Source: Halichondria panicea
Taxonomy: Eukaryota; Porifera; Demospongiae; Suberitida; Halichondriidae
Assembly: GCF_963675165.1 (NCBI RefSeq)
Contig: NC_087391.1
Coordinates: forward strand, 1,879,001-1,943,000
Reading direction: 5' to 3'
Length of the DNA stretch: 64,000 bases
The notes below the pieces were generated by a model. That model made no database searches. It saw only the letters and a program-made list of their open reading frames with translations, and was not told the DNA's origin. A program made the position numbers and the translations under genes. Positions 20,546-31,312 of the stretch are shown here, one piece after another. Position 1 is the first letter of the stretch, and each line of letters begins with the position of its first letter.

Positions 20546-22691
20546 ACTGTATACCAAAACATATAATGGAAGGCAGTCAGCTCAACATATCAATATGATC
20601 GCAAACAAAGGACGATGGTGCACTTCTACAAAGTAAAGCTGTCTACATAGAGTTATGAGCCATACTCAACAGACACTCAGTTTTACTCCATTATGATCAG
20701 TAAGGATGACTGCTACACGCATGAAAACTCCCTAAGTTAAATAAAAGCTAAAGAGAAACACACACACACAGACACAGACCAACTCTTGAAGACACATACC
20801 TGAGAATAGACTTCTGGATGAGCAGCACGTTGCAGCCTGCCTTCTTAATCTTCTTGCAGATGTTGAGAATGTACTGTCTCTCTTCTTTGAGGATGCGGTC
20901 CATCTGAGAATAGTCTGACACTATCACCTGGTTCTCCATCTGCAAACAGAATCGTTGCCGTAGTTGCGGTGACACAATACATGCAGAATATCAGACTAAT
21001 TGTGCTAGAGCCAGAATAAAATGTTCCATTGCCAATCTCAGACACCAAAGCAGGCAACAAAATTAATTGCTGATTTTTACCATAGAAAACGCCTATTAAT
21101 TTTGGCTAGGCATTGAAACAATAGAGTACAATTTGACCATCTCGTCTTTACATAAAAATGTCTCCTAGTTTTAAAACGGATGCTCCATACTCGAGTTAGG
21201 CCCCCTAGAGTGTACCTAGCAAAAACGCAAACAAAAATTCAGGCCTTGCCCACTTAGCTAGCGTAGGCAGCATACTCACGTCTGTCTTTGGTGGTGAGAT
21301 ACAAAACTGAATGAGTCCTATTTTAGCCTTCTCCACACGAGTGACCCCTCCAGCCAAGTGAGAGGCCTTCTGGTCCAACACTAGTCCCTCTACCAGCTCA
21401 GTGTCCTCAACTGTACCCCTGCAGGAAAAAGAATGGCTTAGTCACTGCAAAGAAAAGTAATGCATGGCTACTACTGCAAGGCAATGGATTCGTTATCCAC
21501 AAAGGTATTTCATATTTAATAACAACTACACAAGGATTGTAACTGCACAGTGTGTATACTCAATGCTATAAGCACTTAGGTGTATGCAAGCCACAGTAGA
21601 GTGGCCATTTACACTCCACGCTAACTATACTTGTGTGGAGTACATGTAAATGTTTTCGTGCAGTGTATTTGCAGCATCATGAACTACGTGTAATGTGTAA
21701 CTTACCCCAGTTTCCTCACAAGTTTAATATTGTTGAGGTCGACATTGGTAGCAGTGGCGGGGTCGATCACCTTAAGTACAGCATCCACCGAGAGTGGAGC
21801 CAGCAGGCTGGAGTACTGGGACACCACCTGCACACCAGTGTATGTGAATAGGGAGAGAGAGGGGGTGTTGATGATGGGCAACTGGTACAATAGCAGACGA
21901 GGGGGAGGTATAGTTGTAAAGGAAACCGTACTATGAATGGAAAGTGTGACGCAAGTGCACTTTTCTATGAGCATACGTCTACATGTATAAGACCTTAGAG
22001 TTGAGTGAAGTGGTGGCGCTCTTGAGGAGGGACTCACGGTCGTCAAGGGTAACTGGGGTCGACATCTTAGTGAGGACCTCGGTGGCTTTGACAGCTGCCT
22101 TCTGGAACGAGTCGGAAATTGTTGTGGGGTGGATACCTGTAAAATGGAGCAAGAATTGTTAAAGGGTGCCATACGGAGGGGAAAAGGGGGGATACCCCCC
22201 CCCCTCAAAATGTGCATTCATGTACTAGTACATTAATGTCCATAGCTGGGGTATTGAAATAACAGTTGACCTTTTTTTTAACAAAATTTTCTGGTTACTT
22301 TTCTTATTTCCCCCCTCTACTTCAAAATCCTGTATGACACCCTGTTTATGCTCTCTGTGATCCGGCACAGGGATAAAATGTTTGAGGCCACAGTACAGAA
22401 CACCCCATTAAGATACCTTTCTCCAGCAAGTTCTGACTGGTGTTGAGCAGGCTTCCTGCAATGACCACCACAGAGGTAGTTCCGTCGCCAGCCTCAATGT
22501 CTTGTGCCTTGGAGAGCTCCACCAGCTGAGCAGTGTGGTTGTGTGTGGGTGGGAGAGTAATACTGTCACTGAGCACAGGCTAAGCATACGTAAAGGACTA
22601 CAGCTCATAAATTTCTTTATTTCACTTATGTTTATTGTTAATATTTTCTTTAAAAGGAAATTAATAGACATTATCTACATGTAGCCAATAA

Positions 22692-24313
22692 TTATGTAGC
22701 CAATATAAATTTTATCACATTGATAATATAATAATATAAAACAAAAACCAGTTCATTCTCTTCATTCTCTGAGAGGTATCGGTCATAGGCATCCTCCACC
22801 CATTTTTGAGGGGTGGCTATGTCGTCTCTCACTCTCCTTTTGTAGCAGCGGGCCAGGAGGCAGTCCAACACAAACCCAGCAAGACTTAACAAAGCAGCCA
22901 GTCCAGTATACAGTATCACTATCCACGGGTGAGTTGATCTAAGATCATAAAGTACTTTGAACAATAATTGAGCTAAAATGTATGTGACTACATAGATACA
23001 CCACACATAGCCGAGCAGAAGGCCTCTCATATTGTAGGGCGACTGGGCACACACAAATTCCATAGCGGAAGTCAGTAACGAGATAAGAAGAGCGGCCACG
23101 ACAATAGAGTGAGCATACGCCAAACTATGTGGACAGGGTGGTTCGTCACATAGTAGTAAATACTCAGATGTACACACACAAAGTTCACGATAAAATCACA
23201 AAGGCTATAAGGCCAATTCGTCGTATGGAGCTTAGAAATATGTGACAGATCAGAGGGTACATGAATAGCTCATAAACTACTACTAGAACAATGCACCACA
23301 GGTCCTATTGATAAGTGAAGTAGGTCAGTACAGTTGTGGTACAGTTAGAGGCTCCATCGAAATGCAGCTCATAATCAAAGAGAGCAAAAATGTTCAGAAA
23401 CATATGAAAAGCGACGAGGATTATCCACATGGGTGAGGTAAGAGCTAAAATTCGAAAGAGAGTTTTCACATCTTCAACTTGCTCTGTAGTGAACGGTCCA
23501 CCATACCTTGACTTGCTCATGTCCATTCACTGTGATTGATAGGAGCCTTGTGTTGCTTAGCAAACTTGAGAACTCGATAAATAATTTTCAGAGACTGCGA
23601 TGACTTTGGTTCAATTATCAGCCATTTTGGAGTTATAAAAACATCAGAAATGAGAACAATAGACATGCAAATCACTGGAAACAAGCTAAAACAAGAGCAT
23701 ACTCCGACCCAATACACTAAAGACCAACATTTAAAGAAACTTCGGCTAACCAAAACCCACCAAACACAGAAGCGACAAACCAGGCGATGAAACTGGTAAT
23801 GTTAGTTGATGAAGACTCAGGCATCTGATCCAGACCAACTTGAGGCAACGTCACTGGAATTATGGCACTACTGCCATGCCCAATAAACTTGACTATAGTA
23901 ATTAGTGCAATTACCAGGCTAGCATCGATGTCAACGGCATTTTCAACAACAAACAGAAAAGATTGAAGCAAAGCTGTCACAAACATTAAAACCATCCCCA
24001 TCTTAGCAACACGGTACTGCCCTAAATATGTGTCCGCCAGCCAACCAAAAAAGACGGCACTGAACGGCCACAGGATATAAGGGACAACACTAACAATCAC
24101 ACTGCCCTCCACTTCAGACACACCAACGTACTTATAGGTCATAGCATTGATCATTACAGAGAGAAAGAAGTTCCAGATGAGAACTAACAGGACTGACTTG
24201 GAAGAAAATTTTCTCCATCTGGGCTTGAAGCATTTCCTGTAGTTGGGCTTAAGCTGCTGAATACATACAGGTGGTTCAAATTCTTCAGATATGCCAGCCA
24301 AATTTTCAGACAT
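22692..24313 (-). pseudogene. Type II POT-like transporter, unit 1, multiply broken
   Basis: It aligns end to end with the intact gene at 60393-62000. Lesions include a one-base loss in an A run near 23690, a deletion of about 34 bp near 23528 (loss of ALTYWEEDIPSR), a TGG to TAG stop just before 23305 (after TVLTYFTYQ), and a scrambled stretch near 23190. The pieces still show SSKSVLLVLIWNFFLSVM, GWLADTYLGQYRVAKMG, DQMPESSSTNITSFIAWF and EFVCAQSPYNMRGLL. No full-length product is possible without joining frames. Confidence 0.88.
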
Positions 24314-24659
24314 GTTAATGTTTTAGTTGTCTTTACAGATAGGCTACATTCGTCAATAAGCAATGGCTACTGATTAGCACGTGCTACACATATTGTTCGA
24401 GTGAAACAATGGTAGACAATGTTTTTAACAACTTATGCGACTGTATGTACAATACACCACAAAAACATTGTCAAATGCCCCAAGGATACATATATAGTGG
24501 CAACCATTGTATTCCTGCAGAACACATACAGTTATTATATTGTTCTCCAGTTAGAAATGTATGTAGATAACTTATTCTTGGAAACTTTTTCATGGAAAGT
24601 ATCAACAAAAACGAAAACGTTCAAAGCAACTTAATATAAAAAATACTGGCCAGTACGTG

Positions 24660-26360
24660 CTAGAGTACAGATCTATTTGAGATATATCTGTCATAGACTT
24701 CTTCAACCAAAGTATGAACGTTGACTATGTCATCTCTTTCTCTCCTCTTGTACCAGCGAGCAAGTAGACAAAACAGTACAAACCCAACCAAAGTCACCAC
24801 CGTAATAAAGGATGAGAAAATCAATATGTGTTGCGCTAAACCGTCTTTAAAAAACGAGAAGGTGGTTATAAGTTCGGCTATTGGATAAGAAATGATGACA
24901 ATACACCACAAGTAGCCCTGCAAAAGACCGCGCATATTGTAAGGTGACTGAGCAGAGACAAACTCCATTAAAGAAGGATATAGTATCGAATAAATGATAG
25001 CTACACACAAAGCATGGATGTAGACTAGTGCAATGTGAACATCATGGTTGAAATAGAAGTACACACAGATCAATACGCATAAGAAGGAGGTGATCACAAT
25101 TAACAGGAAAGACACACCAATACGTCGGATTGAGCTTGGAGTCAAATGTCCAAATAGTGGGAAAATAACGAGCTCATGCACAACAAGGAACAGGGAAGGA
25201 AGCAAATTCAGGTCATAGGTGAAAAACTTAATCACATGTGAGTGGCATCGTTGGCTGTCTGTTGTATTCGCAACATTGCTAGAATCAGCTTTGAGTATAT
25301 TTATAATGTTCGATTGCATTTGGAATGAGAAAAAGCTCAGCCATAAGGGTGCAGTGAGAGCTAATATTCGTAAGAGAGTTTTCACATCTTCAACTTGCTC
25401 TACTGTAAACGGTCCACCATACTTGGTCTTCCCCAAGTCTATTCTAGAAGGTATGTCTTCCTCCCAGTATGTGAGAGCACTGCGATTAGTAGGAGATTTG
25501 TGCTTTGCAGCATATTTCAAGACATGATAGACCATCTTCATACACTGTGGACATTTTGGTTCAATAATAAGCCATTTTGGAGTGAGGAAAAGGTCTGAGA
25601 TGAGAACAATTGACATGCAAACTACAAATAACAAGCTCCAAACTGTCTCAAAGTTAATTCCGAAACACACTGAGCCCGTGTTATAAGAGAAATCACTAAA
25701 CCAATTACCGAAATACACAGAAGCGACAAACCATGATATGAAACTGGTGATGTTGGAGACTGAGCTGTCAGTAATTTGATCCAAACCAATTTGCGATAGG
25801 GTGACAAATAAAATAGCAACACTACCGTATCCTAGAGACGAAGTGAACGTTACTAACCCAATACTCAAACTAGGTGAGTACTCCATGATAGACTGTCTAA
25901 CTATCACCAATATACACTGCAGAATGGAAGTTACAAACAACAGTATGAATGCAATCTTCGTTGATCGGTATCGCCCAATAAAATTATCGGCAATGTATCC
26001 AGAAAGTAAAGCCACCAGGACAAACATGACCCCAGGCACAACAGTGGGAATTAGCTCATAATTCAACTTAAACAGTATCATAAAATTGTCCAGTGATCCA
26101 AATGTACAGTTGACAAGAACAGTCCAAATGAGCACTAATACAGCTGCCTTTGAAGAAATCTTTCGCACTCTGCATTTAGGCTTGAGGTACTGACTGCGCC
26201 TTAGGATCATGTCCTCTGCCACAGATTGCTTGATTAAACACTTTTGAGAATTCACTACACCTGGCTCAGTATCATTAGTAAGAGCCCTGGACGCAAACAC
26301 CACACGCTTTGTTGATGTGCCAGACTCAGAACTACTCATACTCAAGCTTGGGTCTGCCAT
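24660..26360 (-). CDS. Type III POT/SLC15-like transporter, unit 1
   Basis: A single exon encodes 566 residues. The cytosolic N-tail of about 75 residues is long and Ser/Thr-rich (MADPSLSMSSSESGTSTKRV), ending KCRVRKISSKAAVLVLIW at helix 1. About 12 hydrophobic segments follow, with GYIADNFIGRYRSTK in the first half, LDQITDSSVSNITSFISWF, the linker ALTYWEEDIPSRIDLGKTKY and GGPFTVEQVEDVKTLLR, and EFVSAQSPYNMRGLLQGYLW in the second half. The end RREERDDIV-like stretch (RRERDDIVNVHTLVEEVYDR) is shared with types I and II. By family it moves peptides or related solutes across a membrane; the substrate and the compartment are unknown. The ExxER motif of helix 1 is not present (TFGSLDN). It lies about 350 bp from the broken type II gene on the same strand. 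Confidence 0.82.
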   Translation of the reverse strand: MADPSLSMSSSESGTSTKRVVFASRALTNDTEPGVVNSQKCLIKQSVAEDMILRRSQYLKPKCRVRKISSKAAVLVLIWTVLVNCTFGSLDNFMILFKLNYELIPTVVPGVMFVLVALLSGYIADNFIGRYRSTKIAFILLFVTSILQCILVIVRQSIMEYSPSLSIGLVTFTSSLGYGSVAILFVTLSQIGLDQITDSSVSNITSFISWFVASVYFGNWFSDFSYNTGSVCFGINFETVWSLLFVVCMSIVLISDLFLTPKWLIIEPKCPQCMKMVYHVLKYAAKHKSPTNRSALTYWEEDIPSRIDLGKTKYGGPFTVEQVEDVKTLLRILALTAPLWLSFFSFQMQSNIINILKADSSNVANTTDSQRCHSHVIKFFTYDLNLLPSLFLVVHELVIFPLFGHLTPSSIRRIGVSFLLIVITSFLCVLICVYFYFNHDVHIALVYIHALCVAIIYSILYPSLMEFVSAQSPYNMRGLLQGYLWCIVIISYPIAELITTFSFFKDGLAQHILIFSSFITVVTLVGFVLFCLLARWYKRRERDDIVNVHTLVEEVYDRYISNRSVL

Positions 26361-26383
26361 ATCAACAGTTATGATTTCCCTAT

Positions 26384-27015
26384 TAATTTGCTAATACAAG
26401 AGCTTTAAGATGCATGTGACTAGCCAAATATAGGAACTCACTATCAGTATCAATTATAAACAATACCCTTCCTGACCACTATACTCCTCGGGTTCTCAAT
26501 ACAACTAAGACACCTAACATTTACTTTCACTATAATATCATTTGTAAAAGAGCTTTAAAGCTCTTGTATTAGCAAATTATTATATAGAAGTGAAAGTAAA
26601 TATATAACTGTTTATATGGCGGACTCAAAGCTGAGTATGTGTACTTCAGAGTCTGATGTAGAGGGTTTATCAACAAAGCGTTGTGTCCAGGTCTCTTACT
26701 AATGATACTGAGCCCTGGACTATGATCTACGTACGTCATAGAAGCTACAACAATTCTAATGTGCATGCCATGCCTTGAACCTGAGCCTACTATAATGCTA
26801 TAACAGTTGGAGTAGGTGCATGTAGTAGGTGTCTTAGTTGTATTGAGAACCCGAGGAGGGTACAGGAAGGGTTCCTATATTTGGCTAGTCACATGCATAT
26901 CCTTAAGGATATGCATGTGACTAGCCAAATATAGAAACTCACTAATAATGTCAAACAAATGCCCTTCCTGTGTACTACTCATAACATATAATAGGCTTGA
27001 GTTCAAGGCATGGCA
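26384..27015. repeat. Nested inverted duplications around the type III 5' end
   Basis: TTAATTTGCTAATACAAGAG just upstream of the type III ATG reappears inverted at about 26556-26581. A 60-bp perfect palindrome without spacer lies at 26875-26934 (arm CTATATTTGGCTAGTCACAT... ). Outside it, CATGCCTTGAAC near 26770 pairs with GTTCAAGGCATG near 27004. Unit 2 has only the simple, non-duplicated version of this flank (42241-42420), so the inversion is specific to unit 1. Confidence 0.7.
26616..26730 (+). pseudogene. Head-to-head inverted copy of the type III N-terminus
   Basis: Read on the plus strand, ATG at 26616 begins MADSKLSMCTSESDVEGLST, followed after a frameshift by SRSLTNDTEP. This matches the N-tail of the type III transporters (MADPSLSMSSSESGT... 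and ALTNDTEPG). The copy faces away from the intact type III gene, with about 255 bp between the two start codons. It is only about 35 codons long and broken. Confidence 0.75.
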
Positions 27016-27191
27016 TACCGTATAGCGGGTAATCTTCGGGGGAGGGGGGGGGCAAAATATATTCAGCCAGTTCGTGAATCTTATTTTTGTGGTTGCTGCT
27101 TGCACTGTGGGTAAAGTCAAGTTCGCTTCATTTGTGGGTAAAATGTCATACTTCACTGCTACGAAAATCCCGAACATTTTTCCCCTAGGAA
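27016..27191. repeat. MITE of the TACCGTATAGCGGGTAAT family
   Basis: It begins TACCGTATAGCGGGTAATC and ends CCCTAGGAAATTACCAGT, with a G-rich run after the left end. The same element sits at the matching place in unit 2 (42408-42611). Confidence 0.5.
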
Positions 27192-27535
27192 ATTACCAGT
27201 ACACAGAAATGAAACAAATAACATTAAAAATTTGTCAACACAATTAAAGCATTTGGTATAACACATTTGGATGGTGACAAGAGAAAAACAATTGAGTGTA
27301 TGTCACTGACATACATGTAATCAATTAACATCAGGTTTTTCGGGGAGATATCGGTCGTACACTTCTTCCACTCACATATGAGGAGTCGTAACGTCATCTC
27401 TAACTCTCCCCGTATACCAGCGAGCAAGCAGACCGAACGATACCAACCCAATCAGACTGAGCAGAGCAGATATAACAGTGTGCACTAATAACACAAGTCT
27501 TTTATTGTCAAAAATCACACGTCATGTAATAGACC

Positions 27536-27854
27536 TGTTGTTATTATTATGTGTATGTGTGTGCACTTGACTAATGTGTACATTGTTTACTTAGTTAATT
27601 TGTACTGTAGCTATGGTTTCTGTTATAGGTATGTTAAGTAGGTTAATTACTTCCTGTGGAGCAGAGCCTCCTTTTGTGTTAACAATAGATTCTTTGTTGT
27701 AAAGAGGCCCTGCGCGTCTCTCTTGTTTTTGGTGCATGTATGATCTCTGTTTTGTCAGTTGTTACTTTTGTCTATCTTGTTCAATGTTAAATCCTTGTCA
27801 AATCTTGAGCTGACTCCGCCGCTTAGCTAGTTCTAGCACTCAACTCTGCCAACA
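27536..27854. mobile_element. Solo LTR, 319 bp, with 5-bp target duplication AGACC
   Basis: The insert begins TGTTG and ends CAACA and is flanked on both sides by AGACC (27531-27535 and 27855-27859). The matching unit 2 sequence reads GTAATAGACCAGGCTGG with no insert. TG...CA ends and a 5-bp duplication are the marks of an LTR retrotransposon that lost its body by recombination. No coding sequence remains. Confidence 0.82.
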
Positions 27855-28042
27855 AGACCAGGCTGGCGATTGAAGAATTAATGCACCACACAGCCAAGAA
27901 GGAGACCACGCATATTGTAGGGAGACTGAGCAGACACAAACTTGACTAAAGCAGTCAACATCAACAAGGCGATCAGACACACACTGAACGTGTGGCCATA
28001 AGCCATCACAATGGGAATATAATTCGTGTAATAGTAGTAAAT

Positions 28043-28268
28043 TTTTTTTATTTTTTTCAATCCCCAGTATGGGGCCAACATGTATAATAATTATAGTGCA
28101 GATACAGAAATAAAAATATATGCGTGTATTAGTTATAATTATAGAACCTAAACTTCAGTAGTTTGTAGGTGTCCTTCTGCAGATTGAAGGGAAATTGGTT
28201 CACGAAGTGCTCCGTGTTTAATGGAGGACCTGGCCCCCCTGATAGCCATGATGGTGGATCTCAGTAGG
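28043..28268 (-). mobile_element. Poly(A) retroposon, 13-bp target duplication
   Basis: AATAGTAGTAAAT stands on both sides (28030-28042 and 28269-28281) and occurs once in unit 2. On the minus strand the insert ends GGGGATTGAAAAAAATAAAA, an A-rich tail directly at the duplication. This is the product of LINE-driven retroposition, either a SINE or a 5'-truncated LINE; the 226-bp body has no clear tRNA-like box. Confidence 0.75.
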
Positions 28269-28424
28269 AATAGTAGTAAATGGACAGAAATATGCAAAGA
28301 ATGCAGTGAGCACAGTTGCTGCACCAATACGTCGAATGCTGCTTGTAACTATGTGCCCAAATAGCGGGTAAATCACCAGCTCGTAAATCACAATGAGAAT
28401 CATAGCAACCAAGTACCAATCATC

Positions 28425-29163
28425 GACGTCCCCCCCCCCCCCCCCCTGTATGAAGCCCTGAGTTAAGGGTTGTAAAGTGCTGAGTCAGCAATACTTCAGC
28501 TATAAGCGCTAATTAGTCATGTTTTCTTGTAGCAAAATAATGCTTTGTTCTCGAGTTGGCTAGGTTTATCAACTCTGAAGGCCATTATACAGAATATTTA
28601 TAGCACTCGCTTGCGGCAAAATCTGTACTTCTTAGTAGTTAGCTCTACACTAGAACACGAGCTATAGTGGTAGCTGCAAGAGTCAGCTGCACTGCTTCAT
28701 AAACCTGCAGCCATTAATAAGTATCGACTTTGAACTTTCGGCATCCTTTTCATGGTCGATCATTTTCCACTCTTTGCACCATGAAAATGTAGAATTGTAA
28801 ATTGTACTGTTAGTTTAATATTAGTCTGTTATAGTACTGTAGCTTCATTATTATATTGCCGTAAAGCTTTGGCGCCTACACTGAAGCATCAACACCCATA
28901 TGCATAGTGCTTTCATTTGATCAAAAATGGTATTATGAAGACTTAGTATTATGACCAATGCTTACGTACACATCCAATTACATAATACATCTACATGTAT
29001 GAAGTTCGACATTTCCAACTCAACCTACGGTAGTGATTACACCCACACCTTGTCATCACTATTACTAAATGCTCAGTCCCTAACTAGTATACCAGAAACT
29101 GAGAATGACAACGGAAACTCAAATTAACTCTAATGCTGTACACAGAGTGAATGCACGTACCAC
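28425..29163. other. Spacer with poly-C run and old repeat pieces
   Basis: A C homopolymer lies at 28429-28446. From about 28530 the sequence matches 50930 onward in unit 3, which sets the left border of the unit 2/unit 3 duplication. Pieces of the ATGCCTCGGTG element family occur at 28540-28900. No gene was seen. Confidence 0.4.
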
Positions 29164-29527
29164 CTTCATGCCGATGTAAAGAGTGTCCTTGTACTGTTGC
29201 CCGTGCTCCTCAAACTCAAAGGAACCGTTGTAGCCAACACTCCAGCTATCGCTATTATCAACTGGTGGTGCATGGGGGGGGGAGGGGAAAAGTATAAATA
29301 TTGGTAAACCTTAATGTTATCCGGGTATACGAATTTTAGCAAATTTGTAATAACGCTAAATTCAACCTAAAAACTCATACATCTTTTCAATTATTGTGCT
29401 AATGAATTTGCTGCTATTAGCATCATAAAACCAGAGAAAAATCTGAAACACTAAAATTACTACCTGTCGTATAGTAACCTTAATGTATAGTGCAAGGCCA
29501 ACAAAGACAGATTACTACACTGATATA

Positions 29528-29857
29528 CCATAAGACCTCGATTTAAAGCGATACTTTTGAAGCCAGAGGTCGCTTCTTTTGGAGGTTGAAAAATTATATT
29601 GAAGTCCTAGTCGCATATTTAGAGGGTCGCATCTAATTAGAGGTAACTTTACAGAGTCTACTTGCCTCGATTTCAGGCTGCTTAAAAACACTGATTTTCC
29701 AGTGGGCTACAATCGAGGCTAGGGAGTGGCTACATTTAGAATGCGACATTAAAAAATAATTGTCAACGCAGCTGTCGCTATTTTTAGAGGTCAGAAAATT
29801 GCAGAAGCTCCTGGATGTCGCATATTTGGAGGGTCACCTTAAATCGAGGTCTTACGG
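29528..29857. mobile_element. TA-flanked MITE with CCRTAAGACCTCGATTTAA ends
   Basis: Left CCATAAGACCTCGATTTAA and right TTAAATCGAGGTCTTACGG are inverted, and each is flanked by TA. It lies in a POMT2-like intron. The unit 3 copy keeps the right end but has lost the left. Confidence 0.7.
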
Positions 29858-30309
29858 TAATTATTTGATATGTAGCTATGGTAATGAATACTACAACAAT
29901 GGCACCGTACATTACAATAACTATGACCAGATATCTTACTGTCTAAAAGATCAGAGTTGACTACTACACACGCTTTTCCAGTATAGAGAAGACAGATTAA
30001 GCCACTTATAATAATTAGATCTACATGTACAGACAGACAGCTTTGAAATATCATTTACAAGAAGCTCCACAACCCTAAGCAAACCATATGGCTCACCTTT
30101 CCCAGTGGAGGGTGGACATCAAAGAAGAACCTTCCCTGAATGTACCAGCTAGATGGCGTATTCACCAAAGTGGGTCTCATCTCATCTATAGAGTGCATTT
30201 GTGGAAATTTTATGTAACCTAATTGTTCTATGCAATTTATTGAGTAATACAACCTCCTTGCACAGTCTATAGCCGAATATAAATATACGCATTCTCAGTA
30301 AGGGGGACA

Positions 30310-30376
30310 GTATAAAATAGAATGTGCCATGTAGCGTAAGTCCGACTTACGCTACATGGCACATTCTATTTTATAC
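30310..30376. repeat. Perfect 33-bp-arm palindrome in POMT2-like relic
   Basis: Arms 30310-30342 and 30344-30376 are exact inverses around one base. It covers the place where the first POMT2-like block should meet its donor site. A copy with one mismatch lies at 52470-52536, so it is not an assembly artefact of a single site. Confidence 0.85.
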
Positions 30377-30570
30377 AGTCTAGTTGCTATGGACACCAGA
30401 GGGATGACAGGCAGTCCAACATAGTAGGCCGCATCCAGGTCATCTAACGAAGAGCTATACACAATTGTGTGAGAAGGACGGTATTTATACCAGGTCCAGA
30501 AACGGAGTCTTTGTCGCAGGGTGATGGAGTGATTGACTCTGAGGTTCTCTCTTTCTTCAGGGGATGCCAT

Positions 30571-31304
30571 GTAGAGATGGTTGCCTGGGGGTAGGTATAT
30601 TACTTGCAAGGGTTGTGAACTTGGTTGTGTTGAAGTTTGACTTCGCTTGCAGATCAGCTTTCACAGAATTATTCAGGAGCACATGAGGAGATGTTGGCTT
30701 TTTCTATGGCTTTTGCATGCAGCAGCCTTTCTAATACTAGCCGCAGCTATACCTTCAACAACTTTTGGGGAAATAATTATTTTTGATTATGTTGTAGCTT
30801 ATTCTATACAATGGTATCAACACTTCAATCTTGAGCATTTAGGTATATACAACTACCCACCTATTGTGGTATTCTACTCTCTAGACTGGATGTGCACTGT
30901 GAGAGTCACGATTATTAATTAATTATGTCTCAGTGATCTTGCATGTGTTAGACTAGTCTGTTAGTTAATGCCATCCCATCACAGAATGATCAAGATTTTT
31001 TCTTTTGTGCATGTGCGTTTATCATGTCTGCCAGTTGCACAAAAAGAGGGGAAAAATTATCCTTTTTTTGCTACCCATTATCTTGAAAAACGTGCCTATT
31101 ATTATTCTGACATAATTATACAAAAGACGTTACACGTTACGGTAGGCCATCACTGACGAGTGTCCTGGCCCCCCTGCATGATTTAAGTGCAATAAATTAT
31201 AGGACTGGTATACAAGCTGGCACAATGAAGCCAATTGAAAACACGGTTTCTTAAACACATTTTTTTTTATATACTTCCATATTATATATAAATAATTATA
31301 GCTG
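30571..31304. other. Spacer upstream of POMT2-like relic, no gene supported
   Basis: A plus-strand open frame at 30647-30922 looks hydrophobic but is broken in the unit 3 copy, so it is probably chance. A TTACGGTAGGC repeat edge occurs near 31136. Nothing else was recognised. Confidence 0.35.
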
Positions 31305-31312
31305 TTAAATGA

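Larger units (their letters stand above)
18922..22525 (-). pseudogene. CCT4: CCT4 (TRiC delta subunit), unit 1, three exons deleted
   Basis: Exons, in gene order: 22417-22525, 21994-22136, 21706-21827, 21280-21418, 20800-20939, 20023-20257 and 18922-19035. They read [20 protein letters not shown] (ATP-binding GDGTT), [65 protein letters not shown] and [19 protein letters not shown]. This is the delta subunit of the cytosolic chaperonin that folds actin and tubulin. The N-terminal ~90 residues (upstream exons) are absent, and a transporter lies directly upstream. The three exons that units 2 and 3 carry between SILR and ALIAGG (97, 108 and 131 bp) are missing; 336 bp is a multiple of three, so SIL-R-ALIAGG still reads through. 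All listed exons are open. An internally deleted, 5'-truncated copy; whether it is transcribed is unknown. Confidence 0.82.
27321..28424 (-). pseudogene. Type IV transporter C-terminal fragment (unit 1), with two insertions
   Basis: The pieces encode the second half of a POT-like protein: ELVIYPLFGHIVTSSIRRIG, VMAYGHTFSVCLIALLML, KFVSAQSPYNMRGLLLG and RYLPEKPDVN at the stop (27321-27323). About 400 N-terminal residues are missing. A solo LTR (27536-27854) and a poly(A) retroposon (28043-28268) split it. The unit 2 copy at 42725-43280 lacks both and gives the empty sites. Confidence 0.8.
29164..30570 (-). pseudogene. POMT2-like protein O-mannosyltransferase fragment (unit 2)
   Basis: Three exon-like blocks occur in gene order: about 30377-30570 (MASPEERENLRVNH..., GLPVIPLVSIATRLYKI, first membrane segment), 30097-30185 (DEMRPTLVNTPSSWYIQGRF and FFDVHPPLGK, the family hallmark with the DE and DVHPPLGK residues), and 29164-29261 (LIIAIAGVL, then after one missing base YNGSFEFEEHGQQYKDTLYI). 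POMT enzymes put mannose on Ser/Thr in the endoplasmic reticulum; alpha-dystroglycan is the known animal substrate. Here the missing base is shared with the unit 3 copy, and no later exons (rest of the membrane region, MIR domains) were found. A 33-bp-arm palindrome sits at the 3' edge of the first block. It is read as a three-exon relic. Confidence 0.68.

Noticed and set aside
22346-22671. Separate small genes around the first CCT4 exon
   Set aside because: They are readings of intron sequence joined to the CCT4 exon 22417-22525; the exon alone explains the conserved part.
25219-25598. Plus-strand open frames opposite the transporters (also near 41090 and 62748)
   Set aside because: They are antisense shadows that recur at the same place opposite every type III gene and have no features of their own.
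30647-30922. Plus-strand hydrophobic open frame as a gene
   Set aside because: The unit 3 copy (about 52810-53060) is broken by several indels and there is no family likeness.
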